Of a stretch of DNA of 64,000 nucleotides, positions 28,883 to 36,338 are shown piece after piece. The DNA is from Sporosarcina sp. HYO08 (GTDB lineage Bacteria > Bacillota > Bacilli > Bacillales_A > Planococcaceae). The stretch lies in NCBI RefSeq assembly GCF_001563475.1, contig NZ_LPUT01000001.1:248001-312000 (forward strand), in the 5' to 3' direction. The notes beneath the pieces were generated by a model, which saw only the letters and a program-made list of their open reading frames with translations, was not told the DNA's origin and ran no database searches. The first letter of the stretch is position 1. Every line of letters begins with the position of its first letter. The translations under genes were made by a program, and so were the position numbers.

Positions 28883-29241
28883 ATCAAATCATGGAGGGAA
28901 TGAAAGAGAATAATTGGTTCCCATTCGCCAGCCCCATGTTCAGCAGTGAGTACTGGATAGTTTTCTCGAACAGTATCAACAATTAAAGGATCTCCAAGAT
29001 CTTCTTCATAACCAATGACTATCCATCCTTCTTGCCAATCCCCTTTAGACTTGCCTATTAATGAATTTCCTTGTTCATCTACACTGTATCCTAGTTGTTC
29101 GTTTTCTAGTTCGCTTTCTTTAAATAGAATAAATGTTAAATAAAATGACTCACCTTGTCCATCTGTATTTAAGATCTTGACTTCCTCATGGCTCATACTA
29201 AATAAAAAATTCTTCAAAGTCTCAATTGCTTTTTCAGACAA
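28867..29241 (-). CDS. SUKH-like putative immunity protein, opposite strand
   Basis: This 124-residue acidic protein reads against the toxin cassette. It begins at TTG 29241, 8 bases after GGAGGG. The second half (WIVIGYEEDLGDPLIVDT...YPVLTAEHGAGEWEPIILFHSLHDLI) has the order of strands seen in the C-terminal half of SMI1/KNR4 (SUKH) proteins: a glyc-asp turn, a dry W-x-P strand and a final amphipathic helix. The assignment is from this pattern only. It may be an orphan immunity gene captured between the two toxin modules, or the partner of a lost toxin. It has its own start signal and does not depend on the rhs promoter. Confidence 0.6.
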   Translation of the reverse strand: MSEKAIETLKNFLFSMSHEEVKILNTDGQGESFYLTFILFKESELENEQLGYSVDEQGNSLIGKSKGDWQEGWIVIGYEEDLGDPLIVDTVRENYPVLTAEHGAGEWEPIILFHSLHDLIKSIS

Positions 29242-29304
29242 TTAGATTCCCTCCACTATTTATTATGTGGTTAATAAATTAATTATATCATTATTAACGG
29301 CCAG

Positions 29305-30417
29305 GTGTATTATTTTAAGACCAATGGCAATCGTACAAAAGACGGTCAATACACTTATGTGTATAATAGTTTTGACCAGATCACTTCTATTAAAAACAAT
29401 GCCGGCACAGTGATTGCCTCTTATACTTATGACGACGAAGGACGCCGTACGAGTAAGACGGTCGGCGGCAAGAAAACCAACTATCATTATGATCAGGGAA
29501 TTAACGTCCTGTTTGAAACGGACAGCGCCGGCAATATTACGGCAGACTATGTCTATGACCCGGACGGCTTGCCGGTGATGATGTCAAAAGGCGGCCAGAA
29601 CTATTATTATACGTATAACAGTCTCAAAGAAATTACTGGACTGACAAATGCATCCGGCACGGTCGTTGCTTCTTATACGTACGATGCGTGGGGTAATATT
29701 CTTTCTCAAAGCGGCATAATGGCAACGGAAAACCCGATCCGCTACAAAGGTTACCGCTATGACGAAGAGACCGGCTTGTACTACCTGATTGCCCGCTATT
29801 ACCAGCCGACAGAAGGTGTCTTTCTGACAACAGACCCAGAAGGTGGAGACACAGACGATCCGAAGACCCAAAACGGCTACGCCTACGCGAACAACAACCC
29901 GGTTATGATGACAGATCCAGATGGAAATTATGCATGGGCAGTTATCAATGCTGGCTTTGCGGCATATGACGGCTACAAAGCGTATAAAGCCGGAAAAGCC
30001 TCAGGTAAACAAGGCTGGGCGCTTGCTGGATCAGTGTCTTGGGAAACCGGCAGCAGTTTTGTCAAAGTTGGGCATTTGAAAAAGGCCGGGAAGTTAATAG
30101 GGGCCATTAACAAGAACAGTAAATTGAGCAAAGCTACTAATCACGGTTATCATATATTTGATAACAAAACTGGTAAGGTTGTGAAGGTTGGCATTAGTGC
30201 ACAAAAACTAAACAAGAATGGTTCTTCACCAAGAGCTAATAGACAGGCGAATAAGTGGAATGGAAAAGAAGTTGGGAGGTACAGTCCAGTCGTAGTCCAT
30301 AAAAAAATTAGAGGTAGGAGTAGAGCCTTACAATGGGAAAGAGCTTCTGTAAACCGGTTACACAAAACAGGACAGTTAGATTTGTCGGCTGGCAAGCATA
30401 AAAGGCCTATGCCTTGA
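29305..30417 (+). pseudogene. Orphan RHS core with alternative toxin tip
   Basis: This is a promoterless, 5'-truncated RHS module. It joins rhs homology abruptly at about 29296-29323 and has no signal peptide or ribosome site (the first possible start is GTG 29305). It repeats the RHS core and pre-toxin linker of the main gene, then switches at HLKKAGK to a new ~105-residue tip: YHIFDNKTGKVVKVGIS...SPRANRQANKW...RALQWERASVNRLHKTG...KHKRPMP. The spacing of Y-x-I, VGIS, Arg and Glu suggests a GIY-YIG-like nuclease, but this is a guess from pattern. Such orphan tips can replace the main tip by recombination through the shared core. Confidence 0.78.
29323..30092 (+). repeat. RHS-core long direct repeat, copy 2
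   Basis: Nearly identical to 27196-27965 in the same orientation. Most differences are third-position changes, so both copies were under coding constraint or exchanged recently. Confidence 0.9.
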
Positions 30418-30439
30418 TCGCGTAGAAGGAGTTGAAAAT

Positions 30440-31327
30440 GTGGAGAAGTTAAAAACAGATGTAAACACAGGAGATCTTTATGCGGTTAAATTGCCGACTG
30501 ATAAGTGGGGAGCCGTTAAGGTTTTAAAAAGGGTCGATGATTCTTTTTTATTATTGTTGACTAATTATTACGAAGAAAAAATGCCCTCTCTAAATCATCA
30601 AAGTTTAAAAAAGGCTTTTTATCAAAACAGGGGAATGATAGAAGGTACAGATTGGTCTATATTCTGGGTTGATGGCTATCCATCTAAGAATTATATATGG
30701 CTTCGTACAGAAGAAATTTCTAAACATGAGGAAGAATTAGAATCGAACCGTTACGCAGGGAATTGGAAAGACTATTTGCCAATGGATTTAGTTTATCAAG
30801 AAGAGTGGGAAAGAGAAAATAAAGAGGCGGTTCACTTAAGGATAAAGGAAGTAAAGGATAACGAAAGTGGCGATCAGTTAACATATGAACATATGGACGA
30901 TGCTGAATTTTGGAGCTTAATTTGTTTATTGAATGGAAAGCAACAGAAGCCGCTTAAAAAAAATGTGGGCATCCTTATCAAAGAATTAAGTGAACGGACA
31001 GTTGAGACCATATTTGCTTTCGAAGAAACACTTAGTTACAAATTATTCTTACTTGATACGCCTGCCTATGCACACCAAACTCATGAAGCAGATAATTATT
31101 TCTCGCCAGATCAATTTCTGTATGCCAGATGTGCTGTTGTAGCAAGAGGACAATCATATTTTGAGAGAGTATTAGCCAATCCGTCTCTGTTCGATTTAGA
31201 TCTTGAGTTTGAGGAACTGTTAACCGTTACTTCTAAAGCCTATAAGAAGAAAACAAAAGATAACTTTAGTTATATAAGCGCTTACGATTATGAAACGTTT
31301 TCCAATAAACAAGCTTGGGGCCTTTGA
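30440..31327 (+). CDS. Putative immunity protein: Imm26-like plus DUF4240-like fusion
   Basis: This 295-residue protein begins at GTG 30440, 8 bases after AAGGAG and 22 bases after the orphan toxin module. Residues ~10-100 (TGDLYAVKLPTDKWGAVKVLKR...LWLRTEEI-like) resemble immunity protein 26. Residues ~150-290 (MDDAEFWSLICLLNGKQ...FLYARCAVVARGQSYFERVLANPS...LLTVTSKAY) resemble DUF4240, common in immunity and WGR-associated proteins. Its place directly behind the second toxin tip makes it that tip's likely antidote. Both domain names come from recalled patterns. The frame is intact and its composition matches the island (A/T-rich). Confidence 0.65.
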   Translation: MEKLKTDVNTGDLYAVKLPTDKWGAVKVLKRVDDSFLLLLTNYYEEKMPSLNHQSLKKAFYQNRGMIEGTDWSIFWVDGYPSKNYIWLRTEEISKHEEELESNRYAGNWKDYLPMDLVYQEEWERENKEAVHLRIKEVKDNESGDQLTYEHMDDAEFWSLICLLNGKQQKPLKKNVGILIKELSERTVETIFAFEETLSYKLFLLDTPAYAHQTHEADNYFSPDQFLYARCAVVARGQSYFERVLANPSLFDLDLEFEELLTVTSKAYKKKTKDNFSYISAYDYETFSNKQAWGL

Positions 31328-31333
31328 GAGTGT

Positions 31334-31458
31334 TGCGGATTTGCGGAAAGAATTGTTATAAGGGTTATCCTTATTGAGTAATTACCCCCATTTCGTAGGT
31401 GAGGCCATACCAATCTAGAAAGGCTTATGAATATTGTTGCGAAATAATGAAGCAAATA
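31334..31458 (+). repeat. Direct repeat, copy B (displaced ddh 3' end)
   Basis: This is a diverged copy of 22989-23110. It includes the last ddh codons (GCGGATTTGCGGAAAGAATTGTTATAA, with the ddh stop) 10 bases after the stop of the immunity gene, although no ddh gene precedes it here. It is followed, as in copy A, by a terminator hairpin, but of unrelated sequence. Confidence 0.85.
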
Positions 31459-31460
31459 AA

Positions 31461-31504
31461 AAGTGATTCATTCCCGATTTAATCGAGGAATGAATTGCTT
31501 TTTT
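31461..31504 (+). terminator. Terminator closing the toxin island
   Basis: ATTCATTCC-GATT pairs with AATC-GGAATGAAT, flanked by AAG/CTT and a run of T. Confidence 0.8.
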
Positions 31505-31696
31505 CTTGTACAATATGCCTGTTAAATGGAGGTGGCATACTCTGATAATCATGTTGTTTTGGCGGCTATCTCTTTTTGGGATTCAATACATTTATTACCT
31601 GTCACAATCGTTGGAAATTATGTATTTTATTTTCTATTGATCAGCTATAATAGGTTTCTGCAATACATAAAATTGAATAGAAGAGAGGAAAGCACA

Positions 31697-32821
31697 TTGA
31701 AAGGAATTCGTATTTTATTAGCTTTGTGTTTGGTATTTGGTCTGTTTGCCGTATCCCCGGCCTCAGCAGCTGTCAAACCGACTGAACGTTATTGGATCGG
31801 AGATATCGGTCCAGATCATCGTTTTTATGATTCCATTGAACGCTTTATTAATATGGACATTATTGACGGATACGTGGAAACGGAAGTATATGAGGAAGAC
31901 GGTGAAGTATACGAGGACACCTATGTGACAGTCCGTCCGGATGAGAAAGTGACGCGGGCACAGTTTACAAAAATTTTAGTAAATGCTTTGTCGCTTCAAG
32001 AAGAAGCAACAGCCAAAACGTTCCCGGATGTGAAACAAGGGAAATGGTATTACGACTATGTTCGCATCGCAAGCAGCCAAGGGATTATCACCGGACATAA
32101 CGATGGTAAATTCCATCCGGATGACAACATAACACGTGACCAAATGGCCGTGATGATTTACCGGGCATTTAAAAACACTGTGCCACTTCAAGAAACGATG
32201 AAAACATTTAAAGACGTGCCGGCTTCAAGCTTTGCTTATGAAGCGATTGCCAAATTAGCCGCCACTGGTATTGTTCAAGGCTATGGCGATACATTTAAGC
32301 CGCATAATCTTTCCACTCGCGGCCAAGCGATTACTCTCATCGACCGCGCGATGAATCAGGAAACGGGTACCTCGGAAGATGGGCAGGCTGTTACAGCGGT
32401 GGTGGATCGTAACATTCAAGAAGAGCTTCGATTGACACAGGAAGCAAACACACCGGCACTGGAAGCCCTTTATCATGAGACGGCAACAGGCTATCACTTG
32501 TCCTATTCATTGGAAAGTTTAGGGATCGAGGAGGACATGGAAGAATTAGACGGTGATCTTTCAATAGAATCGATCAGTGACTATTCTCTTCATGCTGTAG
32601 CTGTCAACAAGCGATTGGCGGAAGTACGTGTAGATAATCTAAAATATAAGGTGTCCTTAACATCGCCAGACTTATCTTTTTCTATTACCGTAGATGCTTC
32701 TGGAACAGCTTACTTGAAGAAAGACGCAGACGGCAAATGGAAAATTTATAATCTTGTGTTGGATGAGGACCTGGAAGATGAGTGGCAGGAAGAAATTTCT
32801 ACTGCGGCTAATGAATCCTAA
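31697..32821 (+). CDS. Secreted S-layer-homology (SLH) protein
   Basis: This 374-residue exported protein has a signal peptide (MKGIRILLALCLVFGLF...ASA, about residues 1-27) followed by three SLH modules at roughly 30-95, 105-160 and 165-220. Each has an F.D...-Y..I..-G.I.G-F.P...-TR.Q sequence (e.g. FPDVKQGKWYYDYV...ITGHNDGKFHPDDNITRDQ). These bind pyruvylated wall polymers. The C-terminal ~150 residues, rich in Glu/Asp, are unrecognised and contain no toxin or enzyme motif that I can see. The start is TTG 31697, 7 bases after GAGAGGAA; an upstream ATG in frame would bury the signal peptide. It lies just outside the toxin island. Confidence 0.85.
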   Translation: MKGIRILLALCLVFGLFAVSPASAAVKPTERYWIGDIGPDHRFYDSIERFINMDIIDGYVETEVYEEDGEVYEDTYVTVRPDEKVTRAQFTKILVNALSLQEEATAKTFPDVKQGKWYYDYVRIASSQGIITGHNDGKFHPDDNITRDQMAVMIYRAFKNTVPLQETMKTFKDVPASSFAYEAIAKLAATGIVQGYGDTFKPHNLSTRGQAITLIDRAMNQETGTSEDGQAVTAVVDRNIQEELRLTQEANTPALEALYHETATGYHLSYSLESLGIEEDMEELDGDLSIESISDYSLHAVAVNKRLAEVRVDNLKYKVSLTSPDLSFSITVDASGTAYLKKDADGKWKIYNLVLDEDLEDEWQEEISTAANES

Positions 32822-32885
32822 GTATTCGACCACAGTCATACACACAATTTGAACACAAATCTCGCATTGGAAAATAACATTAAAG

Positions 32886-32921
32886 AAATGCCCTCGGCTG
32901 CTCATCGGCGAGGGCATTTTT
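32886..32921. terminator. Bidirectional terminator between the SLH and Uma2 genes
   Basis: AAATGCCCTCG pairs with CGAGGGCATTT, followed by T-runs on both strands; the genes are convergent. Confidence 0.9.
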
Positions 32922-32961
32922 CGTATTCGTCAAGCATTTTTCAGAAGCTTGCCACGATGCT

Positions 32962-33513
32962 TCAATCTGAAAAGATTTCATCCAATTCAATTGCAAGTTC
33001 CGGAAAAACGAATGAGGATAGCGTATCTACATGACCAAAAACTTGCCGTTTTTGATAGCTACCTTCTGATAATCCGTATACTTCAATCGTTTCGTTGGTT
33101 GGGTCTACAAGCCAATATTCTTTAACGCCGGTTCGTTCATATAAGTTGTATTTATTGTTCCGATCCTTAAGGGCGGTAGAACGAGATAGCACCTCGACAA
33201 TTAGTTCCGGCGCACCTTTTGCTCGTTTTTCTCCAACTTGATTGTCGTTACAAAAAACGGATAAATCTGGTTGCACAATCGTATAATCATCTGCTGGGTC
33301 TAGCTGTACATCGAAAGGTGCAACATAGACAGAACAACCGTTTCTCCCGAAGTGTGTACGGAGCATGAAAAAAAGCTCTCCAACAATTCGTTGGTGAAGC
33401 GGGGTAGGGGCGGGCGTCATATTGTAAGGTGTTCCGTCAATTAATTCCCAACTGCCGGTCCATTCGTTGATCTCAGAAATTGTTATTCGTTGATTTGATT
33501 TTGATTGTGCCAA
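32962..33513 (-). CDS. Uma2-family (DUF820) PD-(D/E)XK nuclease-like protein
   Basis: This 183-residue protein has the fold signature of the Uma2 family: VQPDLSVFC (catalytic Asp), GAPELIVEVLSRST (catalytic Glu...Val-x-Ser) and YNLYERTGVKEYWLVDP with the active-site Lys region. Uma2 proteins look like restriction-type endonucleases and are abundant in cyanobacteria and Bacillota, but their role is unsettled. The start is TTG 33513 behind GGAGGG with 6-base spacing; an ATG further upstream overlaps this signal. It is a single gene. Confidence 0.85.
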   Translation of the reverse strand: MAQSKSNQRITISEINEWTGSWELIDGTPYNMTPAPTPLHQRIVGELFFMLRTHFGRNGCSVYVAPFDVQLDPADDYTIVQPDLSVFCNDNQVGEKRAKGAPELIVEVLSRSTALKDRNNKYNLYERTGVKEYWLVDPTNETIEVYGLSEGSYQKRQVFGHVDTLSSFVFPELAIELDEIFSD

Positions 33514-33667
33514 CGAAATCCCTCCGAATTCTTTTCTATAGTATAGCATAAGGGCATAGGTGCACACACATCGAATCGAAAGTGACCCACGAATGCTTGC
33601 GGTCAGGGGTATTGCTTCTGTTCATGAAGCATGTTTTAGTAACTTATCGGTATGATTCTCCAAAAAA

Positions 33668-33718
33668 CAAAAATACGCATGACCAAATGAAGGAAGAATT
33701 TGGGCATACGTATTTTTG
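33668..33718 (-). terminator. Terminator of the coiled-coil ORF
   Basis: CAAAAATACG and CGTATTTTTG are perfect 10-bp arms around a 31-base loop, directly after the minus-strand stop at 33722. The large loop lowers confidence. Confidence 0.5.
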
Positions 33719-33721
33719 GTG

Positions 33722-34033
33722 TTAATTCAGTTGTTGTAAACGCAATACACCGGCTTTCGTTTCTAGCAGTTCATTTGATAGAACGGTCACTTTTTTGTCC
33801 ATTTTTCTAATTTTTTCGGAAAGGTCAGCTTCGACGGTATCGATTTTTTCAGTAAGCTTAATATGGTTGGATTCAACAATGGATCGCAGTCCTTTCAGTT
33901 CACTTTGATTATTATCAATGGCTGTCCGCAGTTCTTTCAATTCATTTTGATTGCTTTCAACAATCGTCCAAAATGTATTCCCTCCTTTGCGCCTTCTTTT
34001 CCTTATTATAGCCGAATTCGACATAAAAATCAT
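33722..34033 (-). CDS. Short coiled-coil protein, doubtful start
   Basis: This 103-residue frame is almost entirely a heptad-patterned coiled coil (VESNQNELKELRTAIDNNQSELKGLRSIVESNHIKLTEKIDTVEADLSEKI...), with an internal ~20-residue repeat (ESNQNELKELR / DNNQSELKGLR). A good GGAGGG site at about 33983-33988 is followed within 7 bases by a TTG in the wrong frame and in frame only by ATT, so either the start is non-standard or the gene is frameshifted. The ATG codons at 34033 and 34024 have no ribosome site. Similar proteins accompany phage and RHS regions; no function is evident. Confidence 0.4.
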   Translation of the reverse strand: MIFMSNSAIIRKRRRKGGNTFWTIVESNQNELKELRTAIDNNQSELKGLRSIVESNHIKLTEKIDTVEADLSEKIRKMDKKVTVLSNELLETKAGVLRLQQLN

Positions 34034-34047
34034 CTGAACTTTGTTTT

Positions 34048-34224
34048 GTAGGAACTATTTAGCAGGGCCAACTATTTTGACCAATTTAGATGAAACATTA
34101 ACAAAGCTTAAAGAACTAACAGATGCGAATGGGGTTCTGGAAACAAGCGTGAAGTGATGAAGAAATACAAAAACCTTATGCCGACGTACTAGGGCAAGAT
34201 AACCCCAGTTCTTTAATCGCCAAG
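34048..34224 (+). pseudogene. Decayed 5' fragment of the M42 aminopeptidase gene
   Basis: This stretch aligns base for base with 35081-35269 of the intact M42 gene, from the leader (TGTAGGA) through ACTATTTTGACCAATTTAG to TCTTTAATCGCCAAG, with several substitutions and about 12 deleted bases. The ribosome site GGAGGG has become GCAGGG and the frame is broken. It ends where unrelated DNA leading to a membrane-protein gene begins. Confidence 0.88.
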
Positions 34225-34455
34225 AGATTTGCCTCGCGCATAGAACCTATAAAAGGAACTGTTTTAATGATTTAAGCGTTAAGTTTTGATTGAAAGGGTC
34301 AATAGGACTAGATATTCAATGTGTAAATATTGGTATATTTGAAGTGTATAAAATCGGATAATCTTTGTAAAAAATCATTCCGTTAATATGCCGACGAAAT
34401 GATAGGATAAGAAGGGATACTACATCATAACAAAAAAGGAAAGATGTGAATAAGG
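34225..34455. other. Non-coding stretch after the M42 fragment
   Basis: A/T-rich DNA without an open frame or hairpin that I can support. It is likely the leader of the membrane-protein gene at 34456. I see no convincing promoter pair. Confidence 0.4.
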
Positions 34456-34962
34456 ATGAAGAAAATAAAAATCACACTTTTTTTATTAGCCTTACTGACT
34501 TTGTTAATTTTTTCTGTTATTAATAAAATGACCGTGTCTCCAGGAACCTCTTCGGGAAATGGAAACCCTGCTTTATTAATCGCGTTTATTTTGATTCCAA
34601 TATTCTTTATTATGGTCGTCTTATGGGTTTCTATTTTTAAAGCATATGCTATTCGGAGAAAAATTTTAATTTCTTTTATCGTCTTGACGGCAACGCATGT
34701 GGTTGTTGCTTTTATTTACCAAAGGAAGGAATTGGAGGAATACCGGGAAGTCATCAAAAATGCTTTAATTAAAAAAAATGGATTCGTTAACTTACAGTAT
34801 GTGCATGATATTACGTCTGGGATAACGATTCATGTGAATAATCAATACTTTAATCTAAGTACATTTTTTCTATTTTTAACTTCTACTATTTTTGTTGCAT
34901 CAATTTACCAGCTATCGATTCTATTGGAAAAAAACAATGAATTTGAGAAAACTTCCAAATAA
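34456..34962 (+). CDS. Hypothetical four-helix membrane protein
   Basis: This 168-residue protein has four hydrophobic segments at about 5-22, 42-62, 70-90 and 138-158 and a charged stretch (YQRKELEEYREVIKNALIKKNG) between helices 3 and 4. I do not recognise the family. The ATG at 34456 has only AAGG 2-6 bases before it plus AAAGGAAAG further up. The gene is more A/T-rich than its neighbours and sits between a decayed copy and the intact copy of the M42 gene start, next to an IS-like remnant, which suggests arrival by insertion. Confidence 0.65.
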   Translation: MKKIKITLFLLALLTLLIFSVINKMTVSPGTSSGNGNPALLIAFILIPIFFIMVVLWVSIFKAYAIRRKILISFIVLTATHVVVAFIYQRKELEEYREVIKNALIKKNGFVNLQYVHDITSGITIHVNNQYFNLSTFFLFLTSTIFVASIYQLSILLEKNNEFEKTSK

Positions 34963-34966
34963 ATAA

Positions 34967-35027
34967 TGAACTGAACCCCGAGAAGCGGACACTTGAAAAA
35001 AGTACCCTTTTGGAGGTTCAGTTCTTA
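34967..35027. mobile_element. Remnant resembling IS3-family terminal inverted repeats
   Basis: TGAACTGAACCCCGAGAAG followed by CGGACACTTG is very like the left end of IS3/IS150-group elements (TGxACTGxxCCCxxxAAGxxGGACA). About 45 bases further on lies the opposed GGAGGTTCAGTTC. The 10-base GAACTGAACC / GGTTCAGTTC arms are perfect. There is no transposase between them, so this is an internally deleted end pair or MITE. It could also act as a weak terminator for the gene ending at 34962. Confidence 0.5.
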
Positions 35028-35045
35028 TTCATGATGCCTATAATT

Positions 35046-35074
35046 TTGAAAGCGCTCTCCATTTCGCATATACT
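35046..35074 (+). promoter_or_regulatory. Promoter of the M42 gene with overlapping cre-like box
   Basis: TTGAAA (35046-35051), 17 bases, TATACT (35069-35074) is a near-ideal sigma-A promoter. TGAAAGCGCTCTCC (35047-35060) matches the CcpA cre consensus TGWNANCGNTNNCA at all but the last position and covers the -35 box, suggesting carbon catabolite repression. Confidence 0.65.
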
Positions 35075-35109
35075 AATTCTGTAGGACATATTTAGGAGGG
35101 CTAACTATT

Positions 35110-36198
35110 TTGACCAATTTAGATGAAACATTAACCATGTTAAAAGAACTAACGGATGCAAAAGGGATCCCTGGGAACGAGCGTGAAGTGCGTGAGGTGA
35201 TGAAGAAATACATAACACCTTATGCCGATGATCTCGAACAAGATAACCTCGGTTCTTTAATCGCCAAGAAAACAGGAGAAGAGAACGGGCCAAAGATTAT
35301 GGTTGCCGGACATCTCGACGAGGTCGGATTCATGGTCACTAAAATCGACGACAAAGGTTTCCTATCCTTCCAAACAGTTGGCGGCTGGTGGTCACAAGTA
35401 ATGCTTGCGCAGCGCGTCACGATCGTCACGCGTAAAGGCGATACGGTTACGGGGATCATTGGTTCTAAACCGCCGCATATTTTATCTCCTGAAGCGCGTA
35501 AAAAACCTGTCGAAATTAAAGATATGTTCATTGATATCGGTGCAACGTCAAAAGAAGAAGCGATGGAATGGGGCATTTTGCCAGGAGACATGGTCGTTCC
35601 CTACTTCGAATTTACCGTGATGAACAATGACAAATATTTACTTGCAAAAGCATGGGATAACCGAATCGGTTGTGCGATTGCGATTGACGTGATGAAAGCA
35701 TTGAAAGATGAAAAGCATCCGAATATTGTTTTCGGCGTCGGTGCGGCACAGGAAGAAGTCGGTCTTCGCGGTGCACGTACAGCAGCAGCAAAAATCGAGC
35801 CGGATATTGGTTTTGCAGTCGATGTAGGCATCGCGGGCGACACACCTGGTGTTACGGCAAAAGAAGCGATGGGTAAAATGGGCCACGGTCCACAGCTCGT
35901 CTTATTCGATGCGTCGATGGTTTCGCATAAAGGTTTGCGTGATCTCGTTGTAGATACGGCCGAAGAACATGGTATTCCTTATCAATTCGAAACGATGTCA
36001 GGCGGCGGAACAGACGCAGGGTCGATCCACCTTTCCGGGAAAGGCGTTCCTTCTTTAGCGATCTGTATTCCAACACGTTATATTCATAGCCATGCAGCGA
36101 TGCTCCATCGTGATGATTATGAAAATGCTGTAAAATTGGTCGTTGAAGTGATCAAAAAATTAGATCGCGAAACGGTTAATCGAATTACTTTTGAATAA
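35110..36198 (+). CDS. ysdC: M42-family metallo-aminopeptidase (YsdC-like)
   Basis: This 362-residue protein closely follows B. subtilis YsdC. Two-metal ligands are in place: His in AGHLDEVGF (about 66), Asp in AKAWDNR (about 181), the catalytic/metal Glu pair in AQEEVGLRG (about 214), Asp in VDVGIAGD (about 237) and His in [13 protein letters not shown] (about 325). M42 enzymes form large dodecameric cages that trim peptides from the N-terminus (glutamyl- or leucyl-type specificity). The start is TTG 35110, 8 bases after AGGAGGG. The gene is transcribed alone from a promoter that carries a cre-like box. A decayed duplicate of its start lies 1 kb upstream. Confidence 0.93.
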   Translation: MTNLDETLTMLKELTDAKGIPGNEREVREVMKKYITPYADDLEQDNLGSLIAKKTGEENGPKIMVAGHLDEVGFMVTKIDDKGFLSFQTVGGWWSQVMLAQRVTIVTRKGDTVTGIIGSKPPHILSPEARKKPVEIKDMFIDIGATSKEEAMEWGILPGDMVVPYFEFTVMNNDKYLLAKAWDNRIGCAIAIDVMKALKDEKHPNIVFGVGAAQEEVGLRGARTAAAKIEPDIGFAVDVGIAGDTPGVTAKEAMGKMGHGPQLVLFDASMVSHKGLRDLVVDTAEEHGIPYQFETMSGGGTDAGSIHLSGKGVPSLAICIPTRYIHSHAAMLHRDDYENAVKLVVEVIKKLDRETVNRITFE

Positions 36199-36203
36199 GA
36201 GTG

Positions 36204-36242
36204 AAAAAATACTCAGTCTATTCGTTAGACTGAGTATTTTTT
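36204..36242 (+). terminator. Terminator of the M42 gene
   Basis: AAAAATACTCAGTCTA pairs with TAGACTGAGTATTTTT around a TTCG tetraloop. Confidence 0.95.
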
Positions 36243-36251
36243 TGTTTTAAA

Positions 36252-36295
36252 TTAATAAAAATTCAGTTGACTTCATAAATATACATGTATATACT
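36252..36295 (+). promoter_or_regulatory. argF promoter with ARG-box-like operator
   Basis: TTGACT (36267-36272), 17 bases, TATACT (36290-36295). The stretch TTAATAAAAATTCAG (36252-36266), directly upstream of the -35, resembles the AhrC/ArgR box (ATGAATAAAAATTCAA). A second weaker match, TTTATACATTCAA, follows the -10 at about 36299. A perfect 14-bp palindrome (36279-36292) overlaps the -10. Arginine repression is the expected control. Confidence 0.55.
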
Positions 36296-36338
36296 AATTT
36301 ATACATTCAAAAATTCGATTGGGGATGAGGGTATGGTG

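Noticed and set aside
27196..30092. The two RHS cores as an assembly duplication artefact
   Set aside because: They differ at many scattered, mostly silent positions and lead into different toxin tips and immunity genes, so they are true separate copies.
31526..31696. N-terminal extension of the SLH protein
   Set aside because: It would put ~57 residues before a clear signal peptide; TTG 31697 has the ribosome site.
35612..35886. Three antisense frames within the M42 gene
   Set aside because: They overlap one another and a conserved gene in other frames, without start signals.
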